Made by a program: the position numbers and the translations under genes. A stretch of DNA of 40,193 nucleotides from an uncultured Oscillospiraceae bacterium. GTDB lineage: Bacteria > Bacillota > Clostridia > Oscillospirales > Oscillospiraceae. Location: positions 1 through 40,193 of the forward strand of contig CATNCS010000017.1 in assembly GCA_950097245.1 (NCBI GenBank). The letters run 5' to 3'. A model generated the notes under the pieces. The model made no database searches. It worked only from the letters and a program-made list of their open reading frames with translations, and had not been told where the DNA came from. This document shows positions 7,948-15,329 of the stretch, in pieces; within the stretch, counting starts at the first letter, position 1; every line of letters starts with the position of its first letter.

Positions 7948-8961
7948 TTACAGCAGTGTAATCCCCGCCGCCTCGGCGGCAGCGATATTGGCCTCGTCCC
8001 ACAGGGAGGACTGGACCTCGCCGATGTGGGCCTTGCCCAGCAGCAGCATGGACACCCGGCTCTGGCCGATGCCGCCCCCCATGGTCAGGGGCAGCTCGCC
8101 GTTGAGGAGCATCTTGTGGAAGGGCAGCTCCCGGCGCTCCTCGCAGCCGGCCAGCTTGAGCTGGCGGGCCAGGCTCTCCTCGTCCACCCGGATGCCCATG
8201 GAGGACACCTCGAAGGACCGCTGTCCCACGCTGTCCCACACCAGCAGGTCGCCGTTCAGGGCCCAGTCGTCGTAGTCGGGGGCCCGGCCGTCGTGGGGCT
8301 TTCCGGACTTCAGCGCCCCGCCGATGCCCATGAGGAAGGTGGTGGGGTGGTCCTTGACAAAGGCGTCCTCCCGCTCCTTGGGACTTTTGTCCGGGAACAG
8401 CTCCTCCAGCTCCTGGGCGGTGACAAAGGCGATATCGGTGGAAACCTGGGGCAGCACGTTGAGCTGGGGGAAGACGGTGCGCAGGAAGGACTGAGTCTCG
8501 AAGAGGGCCTCCACAATGGAGCACACCGTCTGCTTCAAAAACTCCGCATTGCGCTGTTCCCGGGTGATGATTTTCTCCCAGTCCCACTGGTCCACATAGG
8601 CGGAGTGGAGGGAGTCCAGCTCCTCGTCCCGGCGGATGGCGTTCATGTTGGTGTACAGCCCCTCGCCGGGGTGGAACTGGTAGCGCTTCAGGGCGTACCG
8701 CTTCCACTTGGCCAGGGAGTGGACCACGGCGGCATCCCCCTCCACGCCGTTGACGTCGAAGGCCACCGCCCGTTCCACGCCGTTCAGGTCGTCGTTCAGG
8801 CCGGAGGCCACCGATACGAACAGCGGCGCGGACACCCGGTGCAGCCGCAGAGCCCCGGCCAGCTTGTCGGCAAAGAGCCGGTTGCCCAGGTCGATGGCCT
8901 TCTGGGTCTCGTAGATGGACAGCAGGGGCTTGTACCCCTGGGGTAATCTCATATCTTTCAT
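7948..8961 (-). CDS. asnA: Aspartate--ammonia ligase (asparagine synthetase A)
   Basis: A 337-residue AsnA, the ammonia-dependent enzyme that makes asparagine from aspartate, ATP and NH4+. It belongs to the class II aminoacyl-tRNA synthetase fold. Recognised segments are YETQKAIDLGNRLFADKL near the N-terminus, VASGLNDDLNGVERAVAFD, AVVHSLAKWKRYAL, LHSAYVDQWDWEKII, and near the C-terminus the ATP-binding glycine/arginine motif GGGIGQSRVSMLLLGKAHIGEVQ. The length matches the family (about 330). It starts at ATG 8961 behind an AAGGAG-type site; a second ATG lies three codons later. It is a single-gene unit with its own promoter and a terminator shared with smc. Confidence 0.95.
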   Translation of the reverse strand: MKDMRLPQGYKPLLSIYETQKAIDLGNRLFADKLAGALRLHRVSAPLFVSVASGLNDDLNGVERAVAFDVNGVEGDAAVVHSLAKWKRYALKRYQFHPGEGLYTNMNAIRRDEELDSLHSAYVDQWDWEKIITREQRNAEFLKQTVCSIVEALFETQSFLRTVFPQLNVLPQVSTDIAFVTAQELEELFPDKSPKEREDAFVKDHPTTFLMGIGGALKSGKPHDGRAPDYDDWALNGDLLVWDSVGQRSFEVSSMGIRVDEESLARQLKLAGCEERRELPFHKMLLNGELPLTMGGGIGQSRVSMLLLGKAHIGEVQSSLWDEANIAAAEAAGITLL

Positions 8962-8993
8962 ATGGAAAACTCCTTTTCTCCTCGGATTTTCCT

Positions 8994-9022
8994 ATTATAC
9001 TCGCTGGGACCTGGAATTGCAA
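8994..9022 (-). promoter_or_regulatory. Promoter of asnA
   Basis: On the minus strand, TTGCAA (9022-9017), a 17-base spacer and a perfect TATAAT (8999-8994). It lies 33 bases from the asnA start and just outside the edge of a MITE-like repeat. Confidence 0.75.
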
Positions 9023-9027
9023 TAAAA

Positions 9028-9149
9028 AAAAGCCTCCCTTCGCAAAGGGAGGGGGACCGCCGCCGAAGGCGGTGGTGGAGGGTTTTCTCCAAAGGAAACC
9101 CCCAGTCAGCCTGCGGCTGACAGCCCCCTTTGCAAAGGGGGCTGTCCTG
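9028..9149. repeat. MITE-like inverted repeat, copy 2
   Basis: The left arm AAAGCCTCCCTTCGCAAAGG is itself a hairpin. It is followed by the dyad CCGCCGAAGGCGG, a GGAGGGTTTTCTCC segment, the dyad CAGCCTGCGGCTG and the right arm AGCCCCCTTTGCAAAGGGGG. It lies between the asnA promoter and the end of the next minus-strand gene. It contains no open frame of note, and its first hairpin could act as a terminator in either direction. Confidence 0.65.
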
Positions 9150-9160
9150 CCGGCAAATAA

Positions 9161-9697
9161 TCATGTAATGGAGTAGCTCCCCCGCACCAGCAGCTTTACG
9201 TCGCCGGAGGCGGTGAGGGTGCGGTCGGCGATGGTGGCCATGTACAGGTGGTTTTTGGTGAGGGCGGTCCCGCTGTTGATCGTCCCGCCGGTGGACAGGT
9301 CGATGAGGGCGGGGGCGGTGTTGGCCTTGACGGTGACGGTGCCGATCCGGGGCAGAATCTCACACCCCACCCCCAGGGACATGGTCTGTCCGTTGGACAT
9401 GGACACCAGGGTGTAGGAGGCGGAGCCGCCGGACACAGGGCCGGTGACCTGCCCGCCCTGCTGGAGGTACTGGCTGATCTGGTCGGCCAGAGCCTTCTCC
9501 AGCTCCTTCTGCCTGGCGGCGGTCTTCTCCTCCACCTGCTTGACAATCTGGGGTATGGCGGTCTGGTTTAAGTAGCTCAGGGTGACCAGGGGGTCACTCT
9601 GATCCCCGGCCGCCAGGGCGGCCCCTGTGCCCAGCAGCACTGCCGTCAGAGCCAGCGCGCCCAGGCGAAAGTATAAACGCTTGTCCGGTTTTTTCAT
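9161..9697 (-). CDS. Small exported protein of unknown function
   Basis: 178 residues. A basic start, MKKPDKRLYFR, is followed by a hydrophobic segment LGALALTAVLLGTGAALAA ending in AxA, a good type I signal peptide. The mature part begins GDQSDPLVTLSYLNQT, a motif that I recall from several clostridial exported proteins of unknown role, then a Lys/Glu/Gln-rich helical stretch (residues 52-78) and a Ser/Gly/Thr-rich beta-type C-terminus. No catalytic motif is visible. It starts at ATG 9697 behind AGGAGAAAG. It is separated from mazF by repeats and may be its own unit. Confidence 0.7.
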   Translation of the reverse strand: MKKPDKRLYFRLGALALTAVLLGTGAALAAGDQSDPLVTLSYLNQTAIPQIVKQVEEKTAARQKELEKALADQISQYLQQGGQVTGPVSGGSASYTLVSMSNGQTMSLGVGCEILPRIGTVTVKANTAPALIDLSTGGTINSGTALTKNHLYMATIADRTLTASGDVKLLVRGSYSIT

Positions 9698-9713
9698 GAT
9701 CTTTCTCCTCTTA

Positions 9714-9833
9714 TGTAGGGGCGGCTATCAGCCGCCCGTTCTCCTGTGTAAACAATGACCGCGGGCGGATGCTATCCGCCCCTGCACATCTGCGGTTCTG
9801 GTAAAGCGGGGCGGCGCGGAGGCCGCCCCCTAC
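9714..9833. repeat. Bipartite TGTAGGGG palindrome element plus an extra half element
   Basis: The left hairpin begins TGTAGGGGCGG and has the core GGCTATCAGCC; the right hairpin has the core GGATGCTATCC and ends CCCCTGCA (9786), a variant of the usual CCCCTACA. A further right half follows at 9806-9833 and ends CCCCCTAC. It lies in the gap between mazF and the exported protein gene. Confidence 0.75.
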
Positions 9834-9835
9834 CG

Positions 9836-10207
9836 TTATACCATCGTCTCCGGGTGGAGGCCGAAGCTCACCGCGATGGCGGCATCTACCTGCTTCATCA
9901 CGCCGTCGTCCAGGCGGCCCATTTTCTCCCGCAGACGGCGCTTATCCAGGGTACGCACCTGCTCCAGCAGGATGACAGACTCCTTGGGCAGGCCACAGCT
10001 CAGGGGTGCTACCGAGATATGGGTGGGCAGCCGGGCCTTCCCCGTCTGGGAGGTAATAGCCGCCGCGATGACGGTGGGGCTGTGGCGGTTGCCGGTGTCG
10101 TTCTGCACAATGAGAACAGGGCGCACGCCCCCCTGCTCACTGCCCACCACGGGGCTCAAATCGGCGTAGAAGATGTCGCCTCGTTTTACGCTGTTATCCA
10201 AGTACAC
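9836..10207 (-). CDS. mazF: MazF/EndoA-type endoribonuclease toxin
   Basis: A 123-residue PemK/MazF protein close to Bacillus EndoA (NdoA). The family N-terminus [20 protein letters not shown] is followed by [20 protein letters not shown], the conserved AAITSQ, LPTHI and [20 protein letters not shown]. These include the conserved Arg, Ser and Thr residues of the active groove. MazF enzymes cut single-stranded mRNA at short sequences such as UACAU. The start is GTG 10207, with GGAG 5 bases upstream. It lies downstream of alr, as in Bacillus, but the antitoxin gene normally between alr and ndoA is not visible in the 290-base gap. Confidence 0.93.
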   Translation of the reverse strand: MYLDNSVKRGDIFYADLSPVVGSEQGGVRPVLIVQNDTGNRHSPTVIAAAITSQTGKARLPTHISVAPLSCGLPKESVILLEQVRTLDKRRLREKMGRLDDGVMKQVDAAIAVSFGLHPETMV

Positions 10208-10497
10208 TCACACTCCGCTGGAAGGATAGCACCGCGTTACAGCCTCAACCGGACTTATGTAACGCTGTACTATGATTCTCCCACGGGGCGGCGGGCTTTA
10301 TACCTCACCTGGAAAGAGAATTTGAGCCGTCAAAGGGACGGTTCGTCCCCGGCTCACTCCAAAACGCCCGCCGCGCCCTGCAAATCCCAGGGTTTAGTCT
10401 CCCTGCGCTCCACCTCATCCTATGTTCGGACGGGCCGGTCGGTCACGGGGCCGGACAGGCGGTGTGAGGGCCTGTCCACGGGCTTTCGGAGGATTTT
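10208..10497. other. alr-mazF gap with nested hairpin and no antitoxin gene
   Basis: In Bacillus and many Clostridia this position holds the ribbon-helix-helix antitoxin gene ndoAI. On the minus strand I find only short open frames (longest about 37 codons, Arg/Trp-rich, not antitoxin-like). A nested hairpin stands at 10324-10355: outer arms GAGCC/GGCTC, inner arms GGGAC/GTCCC, loop GGTTC. No clear -35/-10 pair for mazF was found, so it may depend on read-through from alr. Confidence 0.5.
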
Positions 10498-11622
10498 TCA
10501 GAAAATCGCGGCCCCATTCTCCAAATAGAGGCGGGGAACCCGGGGGGTGAGCTGGCACAATAATTCGTAGGGGATGGTTCCGGCCAATTCTGCGGCCCAA
10601 TCCGTCAGGCCGGGGCCGTAGACCTGGGCCGTGTCCCCCGCCTTTACGCCGGGGATGTCGGTGACGTCCACCATGCACATGTCCATGCAGATCCGGCCCA
10701 GGACGGGGCAGGGCCTGTCCCCGATGCGCACCTCCAGCCTGTTGGACAGCGCCCGGTGGAGCCCGTCGCCGTAGCCGATAGGCAGGACGGCGATTCTGGA
10801 GTCCCGCTCCAGCGTGGCGGTGCTGCCGTAGCTGATCTTCGCCCCGGCGGGCAGGTCCCGGACGAGGGCGATCCGGCTCTTCACCGTCATTACCGGGCGT
10901 AGGCCGGGGTCGGCCACCGAGGGGTCGGGCACATAGCCGTAGAGGGCGATGCCGGGGCGGATCATGTTATGATGTGTATAGGGATAGTTTAACACGGCGG
11001 CGCTGGCGGCGCAATGGTAAATTTTAAAATCCAGCCCGTCCTCATGATATAGCTCGTTAATTGTTATGATAAAATCGTCATACTGCTGTCTTGTGTATTC
11101 CTCATCCCCGTCGGCGTTGGCGAAGTGGGTGAAGATACCCTCCGCCTCCAGGCCGGGCAGGGCGCACAGGGCGCGTATTTCCTCCTCCAGCGTGGGGCCG
11201 GTAAACCCCAGACGGCCCATGCCGGTGTCCAGCTTGACGTGAATCTTCAGCGTCTTCCCGGCCTTGACAGCGGCGGCGGACAGGGCCTTTCCCGTCTCCA
11301 GGTCGCCCACGGTCTGGGTGACGCCGTACGCCAGCAGCTCGGGGGCCAGCTCGGGCGGGGTCTGGCCCAGGCAGAGAACGGGAATGGCAATCCCCGCCTG
11401 GCGCAGCTCGATGGCCTCGGCCAGGCAGGCCACCGCCAGCATGTCGGCCCCCAGGGTCTCCAGCTTTTTGGCCACAGGGACGGCCCCGTGGCCGTAGGCG
11501 TCCGCCTTTACCAGACCCAGGAACTTGGCCTCCGGGGCCAGCCCCCGCAAAACATGATAGTTGTGGGCCAGGGCGTCCAGGTCCACCTCCGCCCAGGTGC
11601 GGGCGGTTCGGATGTCTGTCAT
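10498..11622 (-). CDS. alr: Alanine racemase
   Basis: A 374-residue PLP enzyme that interconverts L- and D-alanine for peptidoglycan. The PLP lysine is K39 in GLVKADAYGHG. Other family motifs are KLDTGMGRLGF, FTHFANADGD, NMIRPGIALYGY, KISYGSTATLERDSRIAVLPIGYGD (with the catalytic tyrosine in SYGST) and GRICMDMCMVDVT. The length is normal. It starts at ATG 11622, behind AAAGGAGCAATGACCC. The lipoprotein gene upstream and mazF downstream reproduce the clostridial nnr-lipoprotein-alr-ndoA order. Confidence 0.96.
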   Translation of the reverse strand: MTDIRTARTWAEVDLDALAHNYHVLRGLAPEAKFLGLVKADAYGHGAVPVAKKLETLGADMLAVACLAEAIELRQAGIAIPVLCLGQTPPELAPELLAYGVTQTVGDLETGKALSAAAVKAGKTLKIHVKLDTGMGRLGFTGPTLEEEIRALCALPGLEAEGIFTHFANADGDEEYTRQQYDDFIITINELYHEDGLDFKIYHCAASAAVLNYPYTHHNMIRPGIALYGYVPDPSVADPGLRPVMTVKSRIALVRDLPAGAKISYGSTATLERDSRIAVLPIGYGDGLHRALSNRLEVRIGDRPCPVLGRICMDMCMVDVTDIPGVKAGDTAQVYGPGLTDWAAELAGTIPYELLCQLTPRVPRLYLENGAAIF

Positions 11623-11639
11623 GGGTCATTGCTCCTTTG

Positions 11640-11721
11640 TGCAGGGGGCGGCCTCTGTGCCGCCCCGTCTTCTATTGTGCGTTCATTGGACATCAGGGCG
11701 GCGCCGAGGCCGCCCCCTGCA
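11640..11721. repeat. Bipartite palindrome element (TGCA-ended variant)
   Basis: The element is bounded by TGCAGGGGG and CCCCCTGCA instead of TGTAGGGG/CCCCTACA. Both halves carry the GGCGGCC-type core (GGCCTCTGTGCC and GGCGCCGAGGCC). It occupies nearly the whole gap between the lipoprotein gene and alr, upstream of the alr ribosome binding site. Confidence 0.8.
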
Positions 11722-11723
11722 GA

Positions 11724-12305
11724 TTAACCGGCGGTGAAACCGGAAAATTCACACGCAATCACCCGGAAGCCGTCCACGCTGATTTCCCCCTTTTTCAGGG
11801 CATGGGTAGCGGCGTCGAACCACAGGACGTACTCCGTCCCTGAGCCGGGGCTCCCCTCCGGGCTGCCGCAGTCCACCCGCAGGAGGGCGCCGTCCTCCTC
11901 CAGGGCGCAGGCGGTGATGTACCCCGACCGGGCCGCCTCCAGCAGGGCGGAGACAGAGGAGACAGGGGTGAGCCCGTTCCCGTCCAGAGGCCCTGTCTCC
12001 ACCGACAGGCCGTCAAACTCCAGCCGGCTGTCCTCCCCCGCGATCCGGGCGGTGAGCCCCGCCACCGTCTCCGGGGCGGAGAGGGTGAGAAGGGTCTCCT
12101 CCCCGTTCACCGCGGCGGCCAGCTCATACTGATACACCCGCTGGCCGTAGTCGGCGGTAATGGCCGCCTGAACGGCGCAGCTGTCCATGGCCAGATACTC
12201 CCCCCGGATGGTCAGGGCCAGCTCCTCGGCCTCACTTACCTCCGCTGCTCCGCAGCCGGCCAGCAGGAGGGTTGTCATTAGTACGCAAAGCAGACGTTTG
12301 CGCAC
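11724..12305 (-). CDS. Putative GerS/LolA-like lipoprotein
   Basis: A 193-residue lipoprotein: signal MRKRLLCVLMTTLLLAGC with lipobox LAGC (Cys18). The mature part looks like mostly beta strands: repeated short segments such as YGQRVYQYELAAAVNG, EDSRLEFDGLSVETG, TEYVLWFDAATHALKKGEI. This pattern suits the LolA/GerS fold. In Clostridioides difficile, GerS, a lipoprotein needed for cortex lysis during spore germination, is encoded next to alr2. The gene here sits between nnr and alr, so a GerS-like role is plausible, but that is inference from position, lipobox and fold impression. Confidence 0.6.
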   Translation of the reverse strand: MRKRLLCVLMTTLLLAGCGAAEVSEAEELALTIRGEYLAMDSCAVQAAITADYGQRVYQYELAAAVNGEETLLTLSAPETVAGLTARIAGEDSRLEFDGLSVETGPLDGNGLTPVSSVSALLEAARSGYITACALEEDGALLRVDCGSPEGSPGSGTEYVLWFDAATHALKKGEISVDGFRVIACEFSGFTAG

Positions 12306-12346
12306 GGTGGTACCTCCAAAATTTGGGACTTGTGATTGGTCTGGTC

Positions 12347-12417
12347 TGTAGGGGCGGATACCATCCGCCCGAAAGAAGCCCGAATGGAAATGACGGGCGG
12401 ATAATATCCGCCCCTAC
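12347..12417. repeat. Bipartite palindrome element supplying the nnr stop codon
   Basis: Left half TGTAGGGGCGGATACCATCC, right half GGGCGGATAATATCC ending CCCCTAC. The minus-strand end of the element, GTAGGGG, gives the TAG stop of nnr (12416-12414). Confidence 0.8.
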
Positions 12418-14144
12418 GGTTCGTCCGCCGTCCATTGGCGCAGGATTTCCGGCAGCGCCTCCAACAGATCGGTGGGCAGCATGGCGTACTCCCCCAGTTT
12501 TCGGGCACACAGGTCCCCTGCCAGACCGTGGAAGCAGACGGCGGCGGTCACCAGCTCCGGGGTGTTGTCCCGCTCCTGCCTCAGGTGCTTCTGTCCCAGC
12601 AGGGCGGCAATCATCCCCGCCAGCACGTCCCCGGAGCCCCCTTTGGCCATGCCCGGGTTACCGGTGGCGTTGATCCAGGCGGAGCCCTCCGGGGCGGCGG
12701 TGACGGTGCCCCGGCCCTTCAGGACCAGCACACAGCCGTGGGCCCGGGCAAAGTCCCGGGCGGCGGACAGCCGGTCCTTCACCGGCAATTCGCAGCCCGT
12801 CAGCCGGGCAAACTCCCCCTCGTGGGGGGTGAGAACGGTGGCGGCTCTCCGCCTGTCCAGTACATCTATATGCCCCGCCAGGGCGTTTATGCCATCGGCG
12901 TCCAGCACCACGGGGATATCCAGATCGGCCAGCAGGGACAGGACAAGCTCCTCCGCCCTGGAGGACCGCCCCAGGCCGGGGCCAATCACCGCCACATCAC
13001 AGCGCCGGGCTTTCTCCAGAATGGCGGGGTAATTCTCCGGCAGGGGGAAGGGCATGGCCTCGTCGCACTTGACGGCCACGACGGGGTAGATGTCCCGGGG
13101 CACCCCCAGGTACACCAGCCCCGCCCCGGTGCGCAGGGCGGCCCGTGCCGCCAGGACAGGCGCGCCGGTGCAGCCCTCGGAGCCGGCCAGGATAAAAATT
13201 TTTCCGAAGTCCCCCTTGTGGGCGTTCCCGGGGCGGCGGGGCAGCTGGGAATCCGGCTGATGCACCACCTCCAGCCGGGGCAACGTCCGGAACATCTCAT
13301 ACTCCAGATCGTGGGGGATGCCGATGTCCACGATACGCACCTCTCCGGCCCGATCCGCCCCCTCCCCGGCGTACAGCCCCGGCTTGCCCCGGGTGAAGGT
13401 AATTGTCACCTTGGCCTGGACGGCCTCCCCCAGAATCTCCCCGGTGTCGGCGTTCACCCCGGAGGGGACGTCGCAGGAGACCACCGGACAGCTCAGCCGG
13501 CTCCGCATCTGTGTAACGGCGGCGCGGAACACCCCCTCCACCGGGCGCTTCAGCCCGATACCAAAGAGGGCGTCCACCATCACGTCACAGGTGGAAAGCC
13601 AAGTGAGGATTTTCTGCTGTTCGTAGTCCATGGTGGCCTCCAGGGTGGAGCGGTCGGTCATGTCTACGGAAAAATCCTCCAGACGGCCTCCGGCGGCAGT
13701 GAGCTTGTTCTCCATGGTTTTTTCGTCAGGGGTCATTTTGGCCCGGTCCCCTACAAAGAAGGCCCGGACGCGGCAACCGCCCTTTTCCATCAGCAGACGG
13801 GCGCAGGCAACCCCGTCCCTGCCGTTGTTGCCCGGGCCGCAGAAGACGGCCACCCGGGGGGTGGGGTCGGTGTTTTTCCCCTCAATGATCTCCCGCAGCT
13901 CCTCTACCTGACGCTGTTCCTCGTCAGTGGGAGGTGGGTCATCCTTTTTGCGCAGAACCATCATGGAGGAAAAGCTGCTGAGGACAGGGCTGAAACCGTC
14001 CTCCTCCGGGTGGAGCAGCTTCCAGACCGCGTCCGCCACGGCCTGGGCGGCGTGCTCCATCAGCTCCAGGGAGGACACCCCCCGCTCCTCAATGGCCCGG
14101 CGGTCCAGCTCCTTCATCTGCGCGGCGGTGGCGAGTGAGAACAT
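12414..14144 (-). CDS. nnr: Bifunctional NAD(P)H-hydrate epimerase/ADP-dependent dehydratase
   Basis: A 576-residue two-domain repair enzyme. The N-terminal YjeF domain (about 1-265) epimerises damaged NAD(P)HX; it shows MFSLATAAQMKELDRRAIEE, AVFCGPGNNGRDGVACARLL (family usual NNGGDG), VMVDALFGIGLKRPVEG and SCDVPSGVNADTG. The C-terminal ribokinase-like domain (about 290-570) is the ADP-dependent dehydratase, with GPGLGR, VLDADGINAL, LTPHEGEFARL and NPGMAKGGSGDVLAG holding the catalytic Asp. The start at 14144 is chosen because it gives the family N-terminus and has AAAGGAG upstream; a longer frame to 14222 has no site. An insert of about 45 residues (around 55-98, acidic and proline-rich) interrupts the epimerase domain. 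The TAG stop comes from a repeat. Confidence 0.93.
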   Translation of the reverse strand: MFSLATAAQMKELDRRAIEERGVSSLELMEHAAQAVADAVWKLLHPEEDGFSPVLSSFSSMMVLRKKDDPPPTDEEQRQVEELREIIEGKNTDPTPRVAVFCGPGNNGRDGVACARLLMEKGGCRVRAFFVGDRAKMTPDEKTMENKLTAAGGRLEDFSVDMTDRSTLEATMDYEQQKILTWLSTCDVMVDALFGIGLKRPVEGVFRAAVTQMRSRLSCPVVSCDVPSGVNADTGEILGEAVQAKVTITFTRGKPGLYAGEGADRAGEVRIVDIGIPHDLEYEMFRTLPRLEVVHQPDSQLPRRPGNAHKGDFGKIFILAGSEGCTGAPVLAARAALRTGAGLVYLGVPRDIYPVVAVKCDEAMPFPLPENYPAILEKARRCDVAVIGPGLGRSSRAEELVLSLLADLDIPVVLDADGINALAGHIDVLDRRRAATVLTPHEGEFARLTGCELPVKDRLSAARDFARAHGCVLVLKGRGTVTAAPEGSAWINATGNPGMAKGGSGDVLAGMIAALLGQKHLRQERDNTPELVTAAVCFHGLAGDLCARKLGEYAMLPTDLLEALPEILRQWTADEP

Positions 14145-14169
14145 ATGCGGCACTCCTTTCAGACGCTCC

Positions 14170-14302
14170 AAAGGCCCCCTTCGCAAAGGGGGCTCCCGCG
14201 AAGCGGGTGGGGGTTTTCCCACGGCAAATGCTGATTGGAAAGAGAAAACCCTCCGTCATTTGCTTCGCAAATGCCACCTCCCTTTGCGAAGGGAGGCTTT
14301 TT
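14170..14302. repeat. MITE-like inverted repeat, copy 3
   Basis: The left arm AAGGCCCCCTTCGCAAAGGG is matched by the right arm CTCCCTTTGCGAAGGGAG, with internal dyads CCCGCGAAGCGGG and CATTTGCTTCGCAAATG. It fills the gap between nnr and the sufB-like gene; its right edge overlaps the sufB-like stop region. Same family as 7687-7890 and 9028-9149. Confidence 0.65.
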
Positions 14303-15218
14303 ACTTCAAAAACCCGTTGACAATCTGCTCCTCGGCCTCCTTCTCGGTGAGGCCCAGGGTCATGAGCTTGGTGAGCTGTTCCCCGGCGATCTTGCCGATG
14401 GCCGCCTCGTGGACCAGCTGGGCGTCCAGGCAGTTGGCGGTGACCTCGGGGATGGCGGAGACGACCCCCTCATCCATGATGATGGCGTCGCACTCGGAGT
14501 GGCCGTAGCAGGCGGCGTTGCCGTTGATGCGGGCCTGGAAAATCTGCTTGGACTGGCCCCGGGCCACGGAGCGGGAAATGACGTTGGTGTGGCAGCCCTC
14601 GCCGTCCAGGTCCACAGTGAAGTCGGACTTGGCCAGCTGCTTGCCGTGAGTCATGACCTTCTCCTTGATGATAAGGGTGGCGTTGGGGCCCAATTTGGCC
14701 GTGGTGGTGCGGACGGTGGAGTCCACCCCCTTGATCTGGGTGGTCTCCATCTCCATGTAGCCCCCCTCGTCCATCTCCACAACGGTGGTGGGGTTCATGA
14801 TGTTCTCCCCAGAGCCGTCCCCCTCGCCGTAGTGCTTCTCCACATAGCGCACCCGGGCGTTTCTGCCCACGTGGAAGGTGTGGATGCCCGAGTGCTCCGA
14901 CGCCTGCACCCCGCAGTTGTGGATGCCGCAGCCGGCGACGATGGTAACGTCGCTGTCCTCGCCGATGAAGAAGTCGTTATACACCATGTCCTTCAGGCCG
15001 CTCATGCTCAGCACCACCGGGATGTGGACCGACTCGTTTTTCGTCCCTGGCTTGATGATGATGTCGATGCCGTCCTTGTCCGTCTTGGTGACGATGTCGA
15101 TGTTGGCGGTGGTGTTCCGCCCCGCCTTCTGGCCGTTGGCTCGGATGTTGTAGGCCCCCTCGGGCACCTCGTGGAGCCCGGCCACCTGCTCCAATAAACT
15201 CTTCTGGATTGCGTCCAT
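14301..15218 (-). CDS. SufB/SufD-family Fe-S scaffold protein of a minimal SUF system
   Basis: A 305-residue SufBD-family protein, about two thirds the length of classical SufB (about 470). The right-handed beta-helix core is clear: SDVTIVAGCGIHNCGVQ, SGIHTFHVGRNARVRYVEKHYGEG, then NPTTVVEMDEGGYMEMETTQIKG. The C-terminal family segment GHSECDAIIMDEGVVSAIPEVTANCLDAQLVHEAAIGKI carries the conserved Cys and the His of LVHEAAIG used in Fe-S assembly. It is transcribed 111 bases after sufC with one palindrome element between. A short SufB-like protein paired only with SufC is the minimal SUF arrangement described for archaea and some Clostridia (SmsCB). No sufS, sufU or sufE lies nearby. Confidence 0.88.
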   Translation of the reverse strand: MDAIQKSLLEQVAGLHEVPEGAYNIRANGQKAGRNTTANIDIVTKTDKDGIDIIIKPGTKNESVHIPVVLSMSGLKDMVYNDFFIGEDSDVTIVAGCGIHNCGVQASEHSGIHTFHVGRNARVRYVEKHYGEGDGSGENIMNPTTVVEMDEGGYMEMETTQIKGVDSTVRTTTAKLGPNATLIIKEKVMTHGKQLAKSDFTVDLDGEGCHTNVISRSVARGQSKQIFQARINGNAACYGHSECDAIIMDEGVVSAIPEVTANCLDAQLVHEAAIGKIAGEQLTKLMTLGLTEKEAEEQIVNGFLK

Positions 15219-15245
15219 ATTGTTTTCCTCCTTGGGAAATCTGTC

Positions 15246-15322
15246 TGTAGGGGGCGGCCTCCGCGCCGCCCTGTGTTAAAGATTTTCGATACCGGCGGGG
15301 CGGCACAGAGGCCGCCCCCTAC
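15246..15322. repeat. Bipartite palindrome element between sufC and sufB-like gene
   Basis: TGTAGGGGGCGGCCTCCGCG opens the left half and the right half ends GGCCGCCCCCTAC. It sits inside the suf operon, between the sufC stop and the ribosome binding site of the next gene. Confidence 0.85.
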
Positions 15323-15329
15323 GCAATAT

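Noticed and set aside
10320..10440. A 37-codon minus-strand frame as MazF antitoxin
   Set aside because: Composition (Arg/Trp/Pro-rich) and length do not match any antitoxin family and it has no convincing ribosome binding site.
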